46,272 nt of DNA from contig JAFYHI010000066.1 of NCBI GenBank assembly GCA_017539215.1, positions 1 through 46,272 on the forward strand. Reading direction: 5' to 3'. This document shows positions 26,386 through 34,219 of the stretch, one piece after another. Position 1 is the stretch's first letter. Each line of letters opens with the position of its first letter. Source of the DNA: Clostridia bacterium. GTDB lineage: Bacteria; Bacillota; Clostridia; Christensenellales; CAG-138. Both the position numbers and the translations under genes were made by a program. A model generated the notes under the pieces. It saw nothing but the letters and a program-made list of their open reading frames with translations. It ran no database searches and was not told the DNA's origin.

Positions 26386-27684
26386 ATGCTTGATACGCTT
26401 ATCAAAAACGCTGTTGTCATACCCATGACGGAGCCGGGCCTTGTGCTTTATGGCGCCTCGGTCGGGGTAAAAGACGGCAAGCTCGTCTTCGTAGGCGAAG
26501 GCGAGGGAGAGGCGCGCGAGGTTATAGACGCGCGCGGGCGCATTGTGATGCCCGGCCTTATAAACGCGCACGCGCACACGGCCATGTGCGTCATGCGCGG
26601 TTACGCAGACGACTACACGCTTCAAAGCTGGCTTTTTGAAAAGGTCTTCCCCGTGGAGGCGCGGCTTGACGAGCGCGCGATAGTCGCGGGGTTCACGCTT
26701 GGCATGGCTGAGATGATCGCCTCCGGCACGGTCTCCTTCTCCGATATGTACTTCTGCCAGCCCGCGGCGGCGAAGGCCGCGGAGCGGATAGGCATGAAGG
26801 CGAACCTCTGCAACGCGGTCATAGCATTGGGCGACGGGTACGACTTCGACGCCGACCGCGCCGTCATTGAAACGCGCCGGCTCCTGCCCGAATACGGCGG
26901 CTCCGGGCGGATCCGCGCGGACGTAGCCATACACGCCGAGTACACAAGCCCTCCCGATATATGGCTTCGGGTGCACGAGTGGGCGCAAAAATACGGCGTC
27001 ATCACGCACATACACCTTTCCGAAACGCGCACGGAGCATGAGGAGGCGAAGGCCCGCCACGGCATGAGTGCGGCTGCGGCCTTTGAAAAATACGGCGTGC
27101 TCGACACCCCGGTGCTGTTTGCCCACGGGGTCTGGCTCGAAAAGGAGGATATGCGCATTTTGGCCGCGCACGGCGCGAGCGTCGCGCATTGTCCGGTCTC
27201 CAACTTAAAGCTCGGCAGCGGCGTGGCGGACGTGCACGCCATGAAGGAGGCGGGCATAAACGTCTGCCTCGGCACGGACGGAGCATGCTCCAACAACTCG
27301 CTCGACCTCTTTGAGGAGATAAAGCTCGCGGCGCTCTTATCCAAGGGCAAGGCGCTCGATCCGACGGCCCTTCCCGCGTACGAGGCGCTTAAGATGGCGA
27401 CGGTGAACGGCGCAAAGGCGCAGGGGCGCGGGGGTGAGACCGGCATGCTTGCCCCGGGCTTTGACGCCGACCTGATCATGATAGATACCTCCAAGGCGCA
27501 CATGCGCCCGTTGTACGACCCCATAGGGGCGGTGGTCTATTCCGCGCGGGGAAGCGACGTCTGCATGACCATGGTCTCCGGCCGCGTGCTCTACCGTGAC
27601 GGAAAATGGCTCACGCTCGATATCGAAAAGGCCCTGCGGGAGGTGGAGGAATACGCCGTTCCGATAGTGAAGAACGGGGCGTGA
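26386..27684 (+). CDS. mtaD: 5-methylthioadenosine/S-adenosylhomocysteine deaminase
   Basis: A 432-residue amidohydrolase that removes the 6-amino group of MTA, SAH or adenosine. Metal and active-site motifs: GLINAHAHTAMCVMRGYADD near residue 55 (HxH), ASGTVSFSDMYF near 108, HIHLSETRTEHEE near 205, ILAAHGASVAHCPVSNLKLG near 255 and LGTDGACSNNSLDLFEE near 290. It starts three bases after the PNP stop. With PNP and MtnA it supports a deaminase branch of MTA salvage (MTA to methylthioinosine), and it could also turn SAH into S-inosylhomocysteine as the methanogen homologue does. A terminator-like structure follows. Confidence 0.95.
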   Translation: MLDTLIKNAVVIPMTEPGLVLYGASVGVKDGKLVFVGEGEGEAREVIDARGRIVMPGLINAHAHTAMCVMRGYADDYTLQSWLFEKVFPVEARLDERAIVAGFTLGMAEMIASGTVSFSDMYFCQPAAAKAAERIGMKANLCNAVIALGDGYDFDADRAVIETRRLLPEYGGSGRIRADVAIHAEYTSPPDIWLRVHEWAQKYGVITHIHLSETRTEHEEAKARHGMSAAAAFEKYGVLDTPVLFAHGVWLEKEDMRILAAHGASVAHCPVSNLKLGSGVADVHAMKEAGINVCLGTDGACSNNSLDLFEEIKLAALLSKGKALDPTALPAYEALKMATVNGAKAQGRGGETGMLAPGFDADLIMIDTSKAHMRPLYDPIGAVVYSARGSDVCMTMVSGRVLYRDGKWLTLDIEKALREVEEYAVPIVKNGA

Positions 27685-27750
27685 CCCATTCCCACGCGGT
27701 CCCGCAGGCTGTACCTGTGCCGTGCGGCAGGTGCGTGAAGGATTCAAAGT

Positions 27751-27830
27751 GCGGATAAAACCCTTTCGTTTCGCTTTTCAGGAGCACAAAACGGTTTTGC
27801 GAACGGAAGGATATCCGCCTTTTTCTTTTT
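27751..27830 (+). terminator. Long stem-loop with T-rich tail after mtaD
   Basis: GCGGATA (27751-27757) pairs with TATCCGC (27812-27818), with inner CGTTTCGC/GCGAACG complementarity; CCTTTTTCTTTTTGCTCTTTT follows. It is probably the SAM-salvage operon terminator, but unusually long for one. The rest of 27831-27962 holds no gene that I can support. Confidence 0.55.
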
Positions 27831-27962
27831 GCTCTTTTGAAAGCGCGGTGCGCCCTTCAGGCGATGCGTGAACTGCCGAAAGCGTACGCCAAGGCTTCGG
27901 ATCCGGGATCGCCGGTTTTTTTCCCGAACACATTGACAAACCACGACTGCTGCGCTGCAATA

Positions 27963-28042
27963 GTTAGCGGCGACTAACCGTTGCCGCAGATCGAAAGAGC
28001 GATGCTCTTAATTTTTTGATACTTCTGTTAGCCTTTGCTAAC
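27963..28042. promoter_or_regulatory. Twin GTTAG-N6-CTAAC palindromes
   Basis: Two copies of the same palindrome, GTTAG-CGGCGA-CTAAC (27963-27978) and GTTAG-CCTTTG-CTAAC (28027-28042), precede a ZIP metal-transporter remnant. The conserved arms and spacing with different centres are what an operator pair looks like; DtxR/MntR-type metal regulators use similar TTAG/CTAA arms. Between them AAGAGC-GAT-GCTCTT-AATTTTTT (27995-28017) looks like a small terminator. No clear -35/-10 pair was found. Confidence 0.55.
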
Positions 28043-28062
28043 TCATGGATGGGAGAAGCGGT

Positions 28063-28317
28063 ATGTGGCTGAAGGTGATAGAGGGGACGGCGATCCCGTT
28101 CATAGGCACGGCGGCAGCCTCCGCATGCGTGTTCTTTATGAAAAAGCAGCTTAGCCGCGCAGTGCAGCGCGCGCTCACCGGCTTTGCGGGCGGCTATATG
28201 TTGGGGTATAACGACCTGAAGGACCCGTCCGTGCCCGGATCGTTCCGTCTGCTTGCAAAGCTCGGCGACGGGTTTATGAAAATGCGGATCGTCAGAATGA
28301 ATTTCAAGGAGGAATAA
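28063..28317 (+). pseudogene. Truncated ZIP-family metal transporter remnant, chimeric
   Basis: An 84-residue frame whose first 43 residues (MWLKVIEGTAIPFIGTAAAS, then ACVFFMKKQLSRAVQRALTG) match the N-terminal helix and basic loop of ZIP (ZupT-like) zinc/iron transporters, up to the FAGG turn. There the family should continue with seven further helices. Instead the frame carries about 40 unrelated residues (YMLGYNDLKDPSVPGSF and onward to NFKEE) that I do not recognise. They may be the tail of another gene joined by deletion. GGGAG lies seven bases before ATG 28063. The product cannot transport metal; the ZIP assignment is from family memory. Confidence 0.6.
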
Positions 28318-28319
28318 AT

Positions 28320-28433
28320 ATGGGACTGTTCAAAAAATTTATGAATCAGACGGGAAAGCCGGAGGGCTTCCTCGGCAGGGCGAGGATCGCCGCCGAACTC
28401 CCTTTTGAGGGAGGGGCTCCCTTCACGGCCTAA
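28320..28433 (+). pseudogene. Methyltransferase N-terminal remnant
   Basis: A 37-codon frame, MGLFKKFMNQTGKPEGFLGR plus 17 residues, behind a strong AAGGAGG. The first 20 residues match the N-terminus of small class I SAM-dependent methyltransferases of Clostridia, which would continue for about 190 residues. The sequence departs after FLGR into a CTCCCT-TTTG-AGGGAG palindrome (28399-28414), suggesting a repeat or deletion junction. It overlaps the end of the convergent XRE gene. It is not expected to be functional. Confidence 0.5.
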
Positions 28434-29031
28434 GCTTCCCCTTGAGCAGCAGCCCCTTTGCGGCCATGACCGCAAGGTATATTACGCCCGCATACGGCTG
28501 TCGGGTCAGCAGGAAAACCGCAGTTCCAAGCAGTGACAGCGCCATGCCGGTCACGATGCGGTGTCTGTTCCAAACGGGGCGCGACAAGCGGCTGACGACC
28601 GCGCCGCAGACGCCGTTCAATGCCGTTAGCGCAACGAGCGCGATGAACGCCGCCTTGATCCACGGCTTGACGCCGGTAAGCGCAAACAGCGATACCGAGG
28701 CGGGGGAGTCCTTTCCGTTTCCGAATACGGGCAGCAGCAGCAACAGCCCCGCCATTGCGTCAAGTATCCCGCAGATCAGCGAAACTACCCCGTTCAGGCT
28801 CTCTTTCTTTTCCTCCTCCGCGGCGGAGATCATCTCCTCCGGGCAGATCAGCTCGTCTATCGAAACGGCGAAAAACCGCGAAAGCTGCTTCAGCGAGTCG
28901 AGTGCGGGATAGCCGCGCCCTGACTCCCATTTTGAGACCGCCGCGCGCGACACGAACAATGCTTCCGCAAGCTCCTCTTGCGTCAGCCCCCTGCTTTTGC
29001 GCAGCTGCTGCAGTTTTTCATTGAATTCCAC
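28423..29031 (-). CDS. XRE-family regulator with membrane C-terminus
   Basis: A 202-residue protein: residues 5-65 are a Cro/C1-type helix-turn-helix (LRKSRGLTQEELAEALFVSR, then AAVSKWESGRGYPALDSL), followed by a short charged linker and four hydrophobic helices ending in LLKGKLRP. It starts with GTG 29031 behind AAGGAG and overlaps the upstream PAP2 gene by 14 bases, so the two are one transcription unit. The plan parallels the regulator at 9542-10255. A perfect inverted repeat in the operon's leader (29710-29732) is a possible target. The signal is unknown. Confidence 0.87.
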   Translation of the reverse strand: MEFNEKLQQLRKSRGLTQEELAEALFVSRAAVSKWESGRGYPALDSLKQLSRFFAVSIDELICPEEMISAAEEEKKESLNGVVSLICGILDAMAGLLLLLPVFGNGKDSPASVSLFALTGVKPWIKAAFIALVALTALNGVCGAVVSRLSRPVWNRHRIVTGMALSLLGTAVFLLTRQPYAGVIYLAVMAAKGLLLKGKLRP

Positions 29032-29695
29032 GTTTTCTCCTTTTGCCGTCCGAAAACCCGACGGCGGCGCGATAGAGCAGGAACAGCCCCGCGCTCAACA
29101 GTACCGACGCGGCTATGTCCGTCAGCCAATGTACGCCCGAAACGAGCCTGCCTGTTGCCATGAACGCCGAGAACACCGCCGCGAACACGCGGGCCGCCGC
29201 CCGTATCGCCGCGCTCCGGCATCTTCGGTCGGTCTGAAAAGCGAACGCCGGCATAACGCTCAAAACCAGCAGGGTCGTGGACGAGGGGTACGAAGCCTCC
29301 AACCGTCCGTCTATCGTCACGGGACGGAAGTTTATCGGGACGGCTTCGAACACGAGATACGCGAGTATCACGATAAAGAAATACACGCCAAGCAGTATTA
29401 CGTCGGGATCGACCCGGCGCAGGCTCCTGCGCTTTATCAACTGTATCAGCCCCAAAACGCCGAAGCAGAAGCATATAAAGACGGGGACGAGCCCAAGCCA
29501 ATCGGTGACGGCGTACAAAACCATGTGCACGCCCGTCAGCCGGTGGAACCATGCGTTCACGGCGGCAAAGCCGACCTCGCTGCCCATCGGCCCGACAGCC
29601 CTCACGTCTAAGAGCCTCACGAGAAGAGTAAACAATATGAACGCGAGCAGCGCCCCCGCGCCCGTACAAAGGCAGGTTTTTTCACTGTGTTTCAT
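29018..29695 (-). CDS. PAP2-superfamily membrane protein, altered motif 2
   Basis: A 225-residue membrane protein with about six helices, resembling type 2 phosphatidic acid phosphatases, which dephosphorylate lipid phosphates or undecaprenyl pyrophosphate. Motif 1 is reduced to PINFRPV, motif 2 reads SYPSSTT where PSGH or PSSH is expected, and motif 3 (GRLVSGVHWLTDI) keeps the nucleophile histidine and aspartate. The missing motif-2 histidine (normally the proton donor) makes catalysis uncertain. ATG 29695 with AAAGGA upstream is chosen; longer frames to 29908 cross the promoter. It is co-transcribed with the XRE regulator. Confidence 0.82.
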   Translation of the reverse strand: MKHSEKTCLCTGAGALLAFILFTLLVRLLDVRAVGPMGSEVGFAAVNAWFHRLTGVHMVLYAVTDWLGLVPVFICFCFGVLGLIQLIKRRSLRRVDPDVILLGVYFFIVILAYLVFEAVPINFRPVTIDGRLEASYPSSTTLLVLSVMPAFAFQTDRRCRSAAIRAAARVFAAVFSAFMATGRLVSGVHWLTDIAASVLLSAGLFLLYRAAVGFSDGKRRKRGIQ

Positions 29696-29709
29696 ATCCG
29701 TTCCGTCCT

Positions 29710-29764
29710 TTCCGTCAGTACGTTTGACGGAACAGATGATACCGAAGAAACGGGGCGCGCGCAA
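29710..29764 (-). promoter_or_regulatory. Promoter of the PAP2-XRE operon with an 8-bp inverted repeat
   Basis: On the minus strand TTGCGC (29759-29764), 17 bp, then TATCAT (29736-29741). Right after it lies a perfect inverted repeat, TTCCGTCA-N7-TGACGGAA (29710-29732), spanning the likely transcription start: a plausible operator, or a leader hairpin. Confidence 0.6.
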
Positions 29765-29850
29765 GAAACGCCCTTTTACGTGCGCGATACTTTGCGTGTC
29801 ATACAGCCATATAAGGCTCGCGGGGCGGGCGGAGGCCCGGCTCACATATA

Positions 29851-29880
29851 AAATCAAAAGCCGTCCCGTTTCCGGGCGGC
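29851..29880 (-). terminator. Terminator after the GNAT gene
   Basis: Reading leftward GCCGCCCG-GAAAC-GGGACGGC forms a stem with one bulge, followed by TTTTGATTTTA. It ends the acidic protein-GNAT unit before the PAP2 promoter. Confidence 0.7.
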
Positions 29881-29895
29881 GCAAAAGGCAAGGCC

Positions 29896-30402
29896 TCAGC
29901 CCTCCCACTGATACGCATATCGCTCGCTGCCGTTTGCCACGCGTATCACGCCGCAGTACTCGAAACCGAACTTTTTAAGCAAATGCTGTACGGGCTTGTT
30001 GTCCGCGTGGGTGTCCGCACGCAGGGCAAGCCCCGCCTTTTCAGCCTCCTCCGCGGCAAACGCAAGCACCGCCATGCCAACGCCGTGCTCGCCCGTTCTC
30101 GAGGCAAGGCGGTGTACGGTAAGGTAGGGCTTTTGATTTGGCCACGCGCCCCGCTCTATCACGCGGTAGGTGGGCTCATCCCCCGCCATAAGCACGAACG
30201 CGCCGCAGACCCTGCCGCCGCGCTCCAAAACGTAAAGGCGCGAAAGACGAATATCCTTTTCAATAAGCTCCGCGGGCGGATAGCGGTTTTTCCCCCACTG
30301 GGTGGGGTTGCCGTTTTGCGCCATAAAAGCCCGAGCTTCCTCGTATATTTCAAGGAGCTCGGGCAGGTCGTGTGCCGCAGCTTTACGCACAAGCTCAGTC
30401 AT
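29896..30402 (-). CDS. GNAT-family N-acetyltransferase
   Basis: A 168-residue acyl-CoA-dependent acetyltransferase of the GNAT fold. It starts with the typical first strand and helix (VRKAAAHDLPELLEIYEEAR) and carries a QWGKNRYPP segment common in a clostridial subfamily. The core strand is GAFVLMAGDEPTY, the acetyl-CoA loop is HRLASRTGEHGVGMAVL (a variant of the Q/R-x-x-G-x-G/A motif), and the last part is ADTHADNKPVQHLLKKFGF. It is probably cytosolic with a small-molecule or peptide substrate. It overlaps the upstream acidic-protein gene by eight bases and is therefore co-transcribed with it. Confidence 0.9.
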   Translation of the reverse strand: MTELVRKAAAHDLPELLEIYEEARAFMAQNGNPTQWGKNRYPPAELIEKDIRLSRLYVLERGGRVCGAFVLMAGDEPTYRVIERGAWPNQKPYLTVHRLASRTGEHGVGMAVLAFAAEEAEKAGLALRADTHADNKPVQHLLKKFGFEYCGVIRVANGSERYAYQWEG

Positions 30403-30739
30403 AGATGATCTCGTGCCTTACGGGCTTTTCTTCGGGCTCGGATTCGGGCTGCTCCTCGGATTCGGGCTGCTCCTCGGTTTCGGGCTGCTCCCCGGGTTCG
30501 GGCGCCTCCGTCGAGGGCTTTTCATCGGGAGCTTCTTCGGGCGATCTGACCTTTTCGTCCTCCGAATACGCCCATTCGGAGACCGCCCTGATGCCGTGCT
30601 TGACAGTTGTTGCCACGGACTTGCCGAAGTCCCTGCCAAGCCTTTTGACGTCCTTGCCGAGGTCGCTGCCCTTTATGGAGCTGCCTATCTCGTTAAGGTC
30701 GTCGCCGACTTTTTTCCATGATTCCTTTACGGTCGTCAT
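30395..30739 (-). CDS. Small protein with acidic Glu/Pro/Gln repeat tail
   Basis: A 114-residue protein in two parts. Residues 1-60 form an amphipathic helical region (KESWKKVGDDLNEIGSSIKG and onward) resembling small YtxH-like or stress-type helical proteins. Residues 65-110 are low complexity with repeated E-E-Q-P-E units. There is no signal peptide or membrane helix. ATG 30739 has AAAGGAG eight bases upstream and a consensus promoter, suggesting strong constitutive expression. I do not recognise a named family. The repeat encoding the tail (near 30420-30490) is a tandem array prone to length change. Confidence 0.72.
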   Translation of the reverse strand: MTTVKESWKKVGDDLNEIGSSIKGSDLGKDVKRLGRDFGKSVATTVKHGIRAVSEWAYSEDEKVRSPEEAPDEKPSTEAPEPGEQPETEEQPESEEQPESEPEEKPVRHEIIYD

Positions 30740-30773
30740 AGCAATTCTCCTTTCGTATTTTCTCTCAATATAC

Positions 30774-30802
30774 ATTATATAATCTTGTGTTCGGGCTGTC
30801 AA
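30774..30802 (-). promoter_or_regulatory. Consensus sigma-A promoter of the acidic-protein gene
   Basis: On the minus strand TTGACA (30797-30802), exactly 17 bp, then TATAAT (30774-30779). Confidence 0.85.
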
Positions 30803-30876
30803 GCTTTTTTTGCAATTTATTTTCAGCCTGTGCAGCGCGGCACCCTTTTATTCGCGCTTTTTTGTTCAGGCCCGCC

Positions 30877-30906
30877 GAATATCGCACAGCCTTCATGGGA
30901 AGAATC
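30877..30906 (+). promoter_or_regulatory. Candidate sigma-F promoter of sigG
   Basis: GAATA (30877-30881), 15 bp, then GGGAAGAATC (30897-30906). This closely fits the forespore sigma-F pattern (G-x-x-TA, 15 bp, GGnnAnAHT). In Bacillus the sigG gene is read by sigma-F, so the site is where it should be, 27 bp before the start codon. Confidence 0.6.
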
Positions 30907-30933
30907 ATATTGAAAGCTTTTGGAGGTGAAAAA

Positions 30934-31707
30934 ATGGCGTCGGGCAAGGTTATGCTTTGCGGAATAGATACCAACAGTCTGCCGCGGATGGATCGTGCGC
31001 GGGGCGAGGAGCTGCTTGAAAGAGCTGCCTCGGGCGACGCGGCCGCGCGCGAAGAGCTTATCGAGGGAAACCTGCGGCTCGTGCTGTCGGTGATACAGCG
31101 ATTCTCCGGGCGGGGAGAGCCTGCGGACGACCTGTTTCAGATAGGCTGCATAGGGCTTATAAAAGCGATAGACAATTTCGACGCGTCGCACGGGGTTAGG
31201 TTTTCGACCTACGCCGTGCCGATGATAATAGGCGAGGTGCGCCGGTTCCTGCGCGACAACAGCAGTATGCGCGTGTCGCGGAGCCTGCGCGACACGGCCT
31301 ATCACGCCCTGCGTGAGCGCACGCGCCTTGAATACGAGCTGGGCCGCGAGCCCACCGTATCCGAGATAGCCGGCGCGCTCGGAGAAAAGGAGGAGGACGT
31401 GGTGTTTGCCCTTGACGCGATAGCTGACCCGGTTTCGCTTGACGAGCCCGTGTTCCGCGACGACGGCGACGCCGTGTACGTTGTGGACCAGGTGCGCGAT
31501 GAAAAAGCCGCGGAGGACAACTGGCTGGACTCCGTGGCTATAAAAAGCGGTATGGATCACCTGCCCGAGCGGGAGCGCCGCATAATCGAGCTGAGGTATT
31601 TTCTGGGCCGCACCCAAACCGAGGTGGCGGGGGAGATAGGCATAAGCCAGGCGCAGGTCTCGCGCCTGGAAAAACACGCCCTTGGGCAGATGCGAAGGTT
31701 TGTGTAA
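30934..31707 (+). CDS. sigG: Late forespore sigma factor SigG
   Basis: A 257-residue sigma-70-family factor for late forespore genes. The N-terminal block VMLCGIDTNSLP is characteristic of sigma-G rather than sigma-F. Region 2 (GNLRLVLSVIQRF, DDLFQIGCIGLIKAIDNFD, GVRFSTYAVPMIIGEVRRFLRDN), region 3 (MRVSRSLRDTAYHAL, FALDAIADPVSLDEPVFRD) and region 4 (TQTEVAGEIGISQAQVSRLEKHAL) are all intact. ATG 30934 sits behind TGGAGGTG; the frame is open to 30787 but that part lacks similarity. sigG here stands alone instead of next to sigE/spoIIGA. It shows that the host makes endospores. Only two bases separate it from the end of the convergent cobalamin operon, with no terminator. Confidence 0.95.
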   Translation: MASGKVMLCGIDTNSLPRMDRARGEELLERAASGDAAAREELIEGNLRLVLSVIQRFSGRGEPADDLFQIGCIGLIKAIDNFDASHGVRFSTYAVPMIIGEVRRFLRDNSSMRVSRSLRDTAYHALRERTRLEYELGREPTVSEIAGALGEKEEDVVFALDAIADPVSLDEPVFRDDGDAVYVVDQVRDEKAAEDNWLDSVAIKSGMDHLPERERRIIELRYFLGRTQTEVAGEIGISQAQVSRLEKHALGQMRRFV

Positions 31708-31709
31708 AG

Positions 31710-33170
31710 CTAAACCTCACGCCTCAGTATCCTGTGAATAAGCTCCATATCGAGCCCCTCAATGCAGGCGTCGGCGAGTTTATCGTACTGCGCCTCTTTG
31801 TATGCCGCGGCGTCGAACGAGCCGAGCTTTGTTTCGTCGGCGCCCTTCCTTCGGCACAGCGCGCGCAGCACCGCCTCCGCAACTCCCGGGGCGTCGAATA
31901 TGCCGTGAACGTAGCTGCCGTAAACATTGCCCTCGCTTATGACTGCCGGCAGGTCGCCGCTCCGGCCCATGTGTATCTCGTATCCTTCGTACGAAAGCCC
32001 GTTCAAGCAGGCGAATATCCCGCTTACGCCCGAGAAAACGCCCTTCGTTTGGCGCTGCACCTTTTCGCCCCGGAACACGGTGGAGGTTTGCAAAAGCCCC
32101 ATCCCGCGCACGCTCTTCACCTCGCCCGCCTCAACGCCTTCGGGGTCGGATATGCTCTGCCCCAGCATCTGGTACCCGCCGCAGATACCGAATACGGGCG
32201 TCCCGCGGGAGGAGGCCTGCCTGATCTTCGCTTCAAGGCCGTTTTCACGAAGGAACAGAAGGTCCGCTATCGTGCTTTTTGTGCCGGGCAGTATTATAAG
32301 GTCGGGCTCGCCCAATTCGTCGGGCTTCGTTATATAGCGCACGGATACGTTCGCATAGCGCTCAAAGGGGGCAAGGTCGGTAAAATTCGATATCCTCGGC
32401 AGCTTTACCGCGGCAATATCCACGAGCTTTGCGGCTTTCCCCCGCGTGAACCTTTCGGACAGGCTGTCCTCGTCGTCTATGTCGGCGTGAACGTACGGCA
32501 CCACCCCGGCAACGGGTACGCCGCAAAGCCGCTCCAGTATTTCAAGCCCCGGCTCCAGTATGCGCCTGTCGCCGCGGAATTTATTGACGATCACGCCCTT
32601 TATCCTTGCCCGCTCGTCGGGCTCAAGCAGCGCGACCGTGCCGTAGAGCTGAGCGAAAACACCGCCGCGGTCAATGTCGCCCACCAGCAGCACCGGCGCG
32701 TCCACAAGCGCCGCAAGGCCCATGTTCACAATGTCCTCCTGCTTCAGGTTTATTTCCGCGGGGCTGCCCGCGCCCTCTATCACTATCACGTCAAATTCGG
32801 AGGCAAGCGAATCGTACGCCGCCAAAACGTCGGGGATGAACTCCTTCTTTCGGCGATAATACTCCATCGCGCGCATGTTGCCTATCGCCCTGCCGTTCAC
32901 TATGACCTGACTGCCCACGTCCGTGGTGGGCTTCAGCAGTATCGGGTTCATGCGCACGTCGGGCTTTATCCCCGCCGCCTCCGCCTGCACCACCTGTGCG
33001 CGGCCCATCTCAGAACCGTCATCGGTAATAAAGGAATTCAGCGCCATGTTCTGGCTTTTGAAAGGAGCGACTCTATAGCCCTCGCGGCGGAATATGCGGC
33101 AGAGTGCCGCGCAGATAAGGCTCTTGCCCGCGTTGGACATGGTGCCCTGCACCATAATGTTCATTGCCAT
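31710..33170 (-). CDS. cbiP: Cobyric acid synthase
   Basis: A 486-residue glutamine-dependent amidotransferase that amidates the b, d, e and g side chains of adenosylcobyrinate a,c-diamide. The N-terminal synthetase domain starts [13 protein letters not shown] (P-loop) and includes [10 protein letters not shown] and [11 protein letters not shown]. The C-terminal class I glutaminase-like domain has [11 protein letters not shown] with the nucleophile Cys, and GSYVHGIFD with the His. The ATG at 33170 is chosen because GGAGG lies about ten bases upstream; 33179 is too close to that site. It overlaps the upstream cobD by ten bases and is the last gene of the operon. Confidence 0.96.
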   Translation of the reverse strand: MAMNIMVQGTMSNAGKSLICAALCRIFRREGYRVAPFKSQNMALNSFITDDGSEMGRAQVVQAEAAGIKPDVRMNPILLKPTTDVGSQVIVNGRAIGNMRAMEYYRRKKEFIPDVLAAYDSLASEFDVIVIEGAGSPAEINLKQEDIVNMGLAALVDAPVLLVGDIDRGGVFAQLYGTVALLEPDERARIKGVIVNKFRGDRRILEPGLEILERLCGVPVAGVVPYVHADIDDEDSLSERFTRGKAAKLVDIAAVKLPRISNFTDLAPFERYANVSVRYITKPDELGEPDLIILPGTKSTIADLLFLRENGLEAKIRQASSRGTPVFGICGGYQMLGQSISDPEGVEAGEVKSVRGMGLLQTSTVFRGEKVQRQTKGVFSGVSGIFACLNGLSYEGYEIHMGRSGDLPAVISEGNVYGSYVHGIFDAPGVAEAVLRALCRRKGADETKLGSFDAAAYKEAQYDKLADACIEGLDMELIHRILRREV

Positions 33171-34219
33171 TTCAAACATACCTCCGGGATCGATGTAACG
33201 GCCTTTATCAGCCGCTCGTTTTCATTGGGCAGCCTGACTGCCGTGCGGAAAAAGCCGGGTCCGAGTCCGTCAAAATTCGCACAGGAGCGCAAGCGCACGC
33301 CCCGGCTTTCAAGTGCGGTTCCAAGGTCCCTTCCCCCGCGCAGCAGCAGGAAGTTCACATTGGAGGGGTAGGTCTTAAGCCCAGCCCGCTCAAGCCCCAA
33401 GGCAAGTTTCGGACGTTCCGTCCGGATGAGCGCACGGGTTTTTTCAAGAAAACCCCCGCAGCCCAACGCTGCGCACCCTGCGCATTGCGCCGGGGCCGAA
33501 ACATTCCACGGCTGCGTTTGGCGCGAGACCGCACGCATCAGCGCGCGATTTCCGGAAAGCACATAGCCGAGCCTCAGCCCCGCCATGCCGAAGCTCTTTG
33601 TAAAGGCTTTGAGTATGATAAGGTTTTCGTACCGCGAAAGCTGCGGTTTGAGGCTTGCGCCGGCGTCGGACAGGTCCATAAAGCATTCGTCGGCAAAAAG
33701 CAGCGTGCCCGCGCGGGCGCAGGCGTCAAGAAGGCAAAGCTTTGTTTCCGGGTCCATCGCGAGGCCCGTGGGGTTGTTGGGGTCGCACAGAAAGAACGCC
33801 TCCGGACGCGCAGACTCTATAAAGCGAATAAGCTCTCGGCCCGCCGCAAAGCCGTCCGCCTCCGAAAGCGCATATGCCGTGCGCCGGGATCCCGCAAGCG
33901 GGAGCGAGTATTCGGCAAAGGTCGGCGCAAGCTCCGCAAAGCGCCCGGGGCGCACCGCGTGGGCAAAGGCGTATATGAGCTCCGCCGCGCCCGCTCCGCA
34001 CAGCACGTATTCGCGCGGGACGCCTTCAAAGGCGGCTATGGCCTCCGTCAGCTTCCGGCAGTACGGATCGGGGTACAGGTGAAGGACGTTTGCCGCGTCA
34101 AGGTATGCGCGCACGACCTCCTCCGGCGCGCCGAAGGGGTTTACGTTGGCCGAAAAATCCAAAACACAGCCGCCGTCATATATATCCCCGCCGTGGGGGT
34201 TCTGCGATTCATACAGCAT
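33161..34219 (-). CDS. cobD: L-threonine-O-3-phosphate decarboxylase (CobD type)
   Basis: A 352-residue PLP enzyme of the class I/II aminotransferase fold that makes (R)-1-aminopropanol-2-phosphate, the linker of cobalamin. Visible: NPHGGDIYD and [11 protein letters not shown] at the N-terminus, [12 protein letters not shown] near residue 75, [12 protein letters not shown] near 145, the PLP lysine in [17 protein letters not shown] near 210, and [15 protein letters not shown] at the end. Histidinol-phosphate aminotransferase is the close relative; the SANVNPFG and NPHGG motifs and the cobalamin context decide. It overlaps cbiB by 11 bases and cbiP by 10. Confidence 0.94.
   Translation of the reverse strand: MLYESQNPHGGDIYDGGCVLDFSANVNPFGAPEEVVRAYLDAANVLHLYPDPYCRKLTEAIAAFEGVPREYVLCGAGAAELIYAFAHAVRPGRFAELAPTFAEYSLPLAGSRRTAYALSEADGFAAGRELIRFIESARPEAFFLCDPNNPTGLAMDPETKLCLLDACARAGTLLFADECFMDLSDAGASLKPQLSRYENLIILKAFTKSFGMAGLRLGYVLSGNRALMRAVSRQTQPWNVSAPAQCAGCAALGCGGFLEKTRALIRTERPKLALGLERAGLKTYPSNVNFLLLRGGRDLGTALESRGVRLRSCANFDGLGPGFFRTAVRLPNENERLIKAVTSIPEVCLKWQ

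Noticed and set aside
26029-27189. A 386-codon minus-strand frame opposite pnp and mtaD
   Set aside because: It lies across two intact enzymes and has no motifs, promoter or ribosome site of its own.
31734-33371. A 545-codon plus-strand frame opposite cbiP and cobD
   Set aside because: It is an antisense shadow across two genes with clear catalytic motifs; no ribosome site and no recognisable protein.
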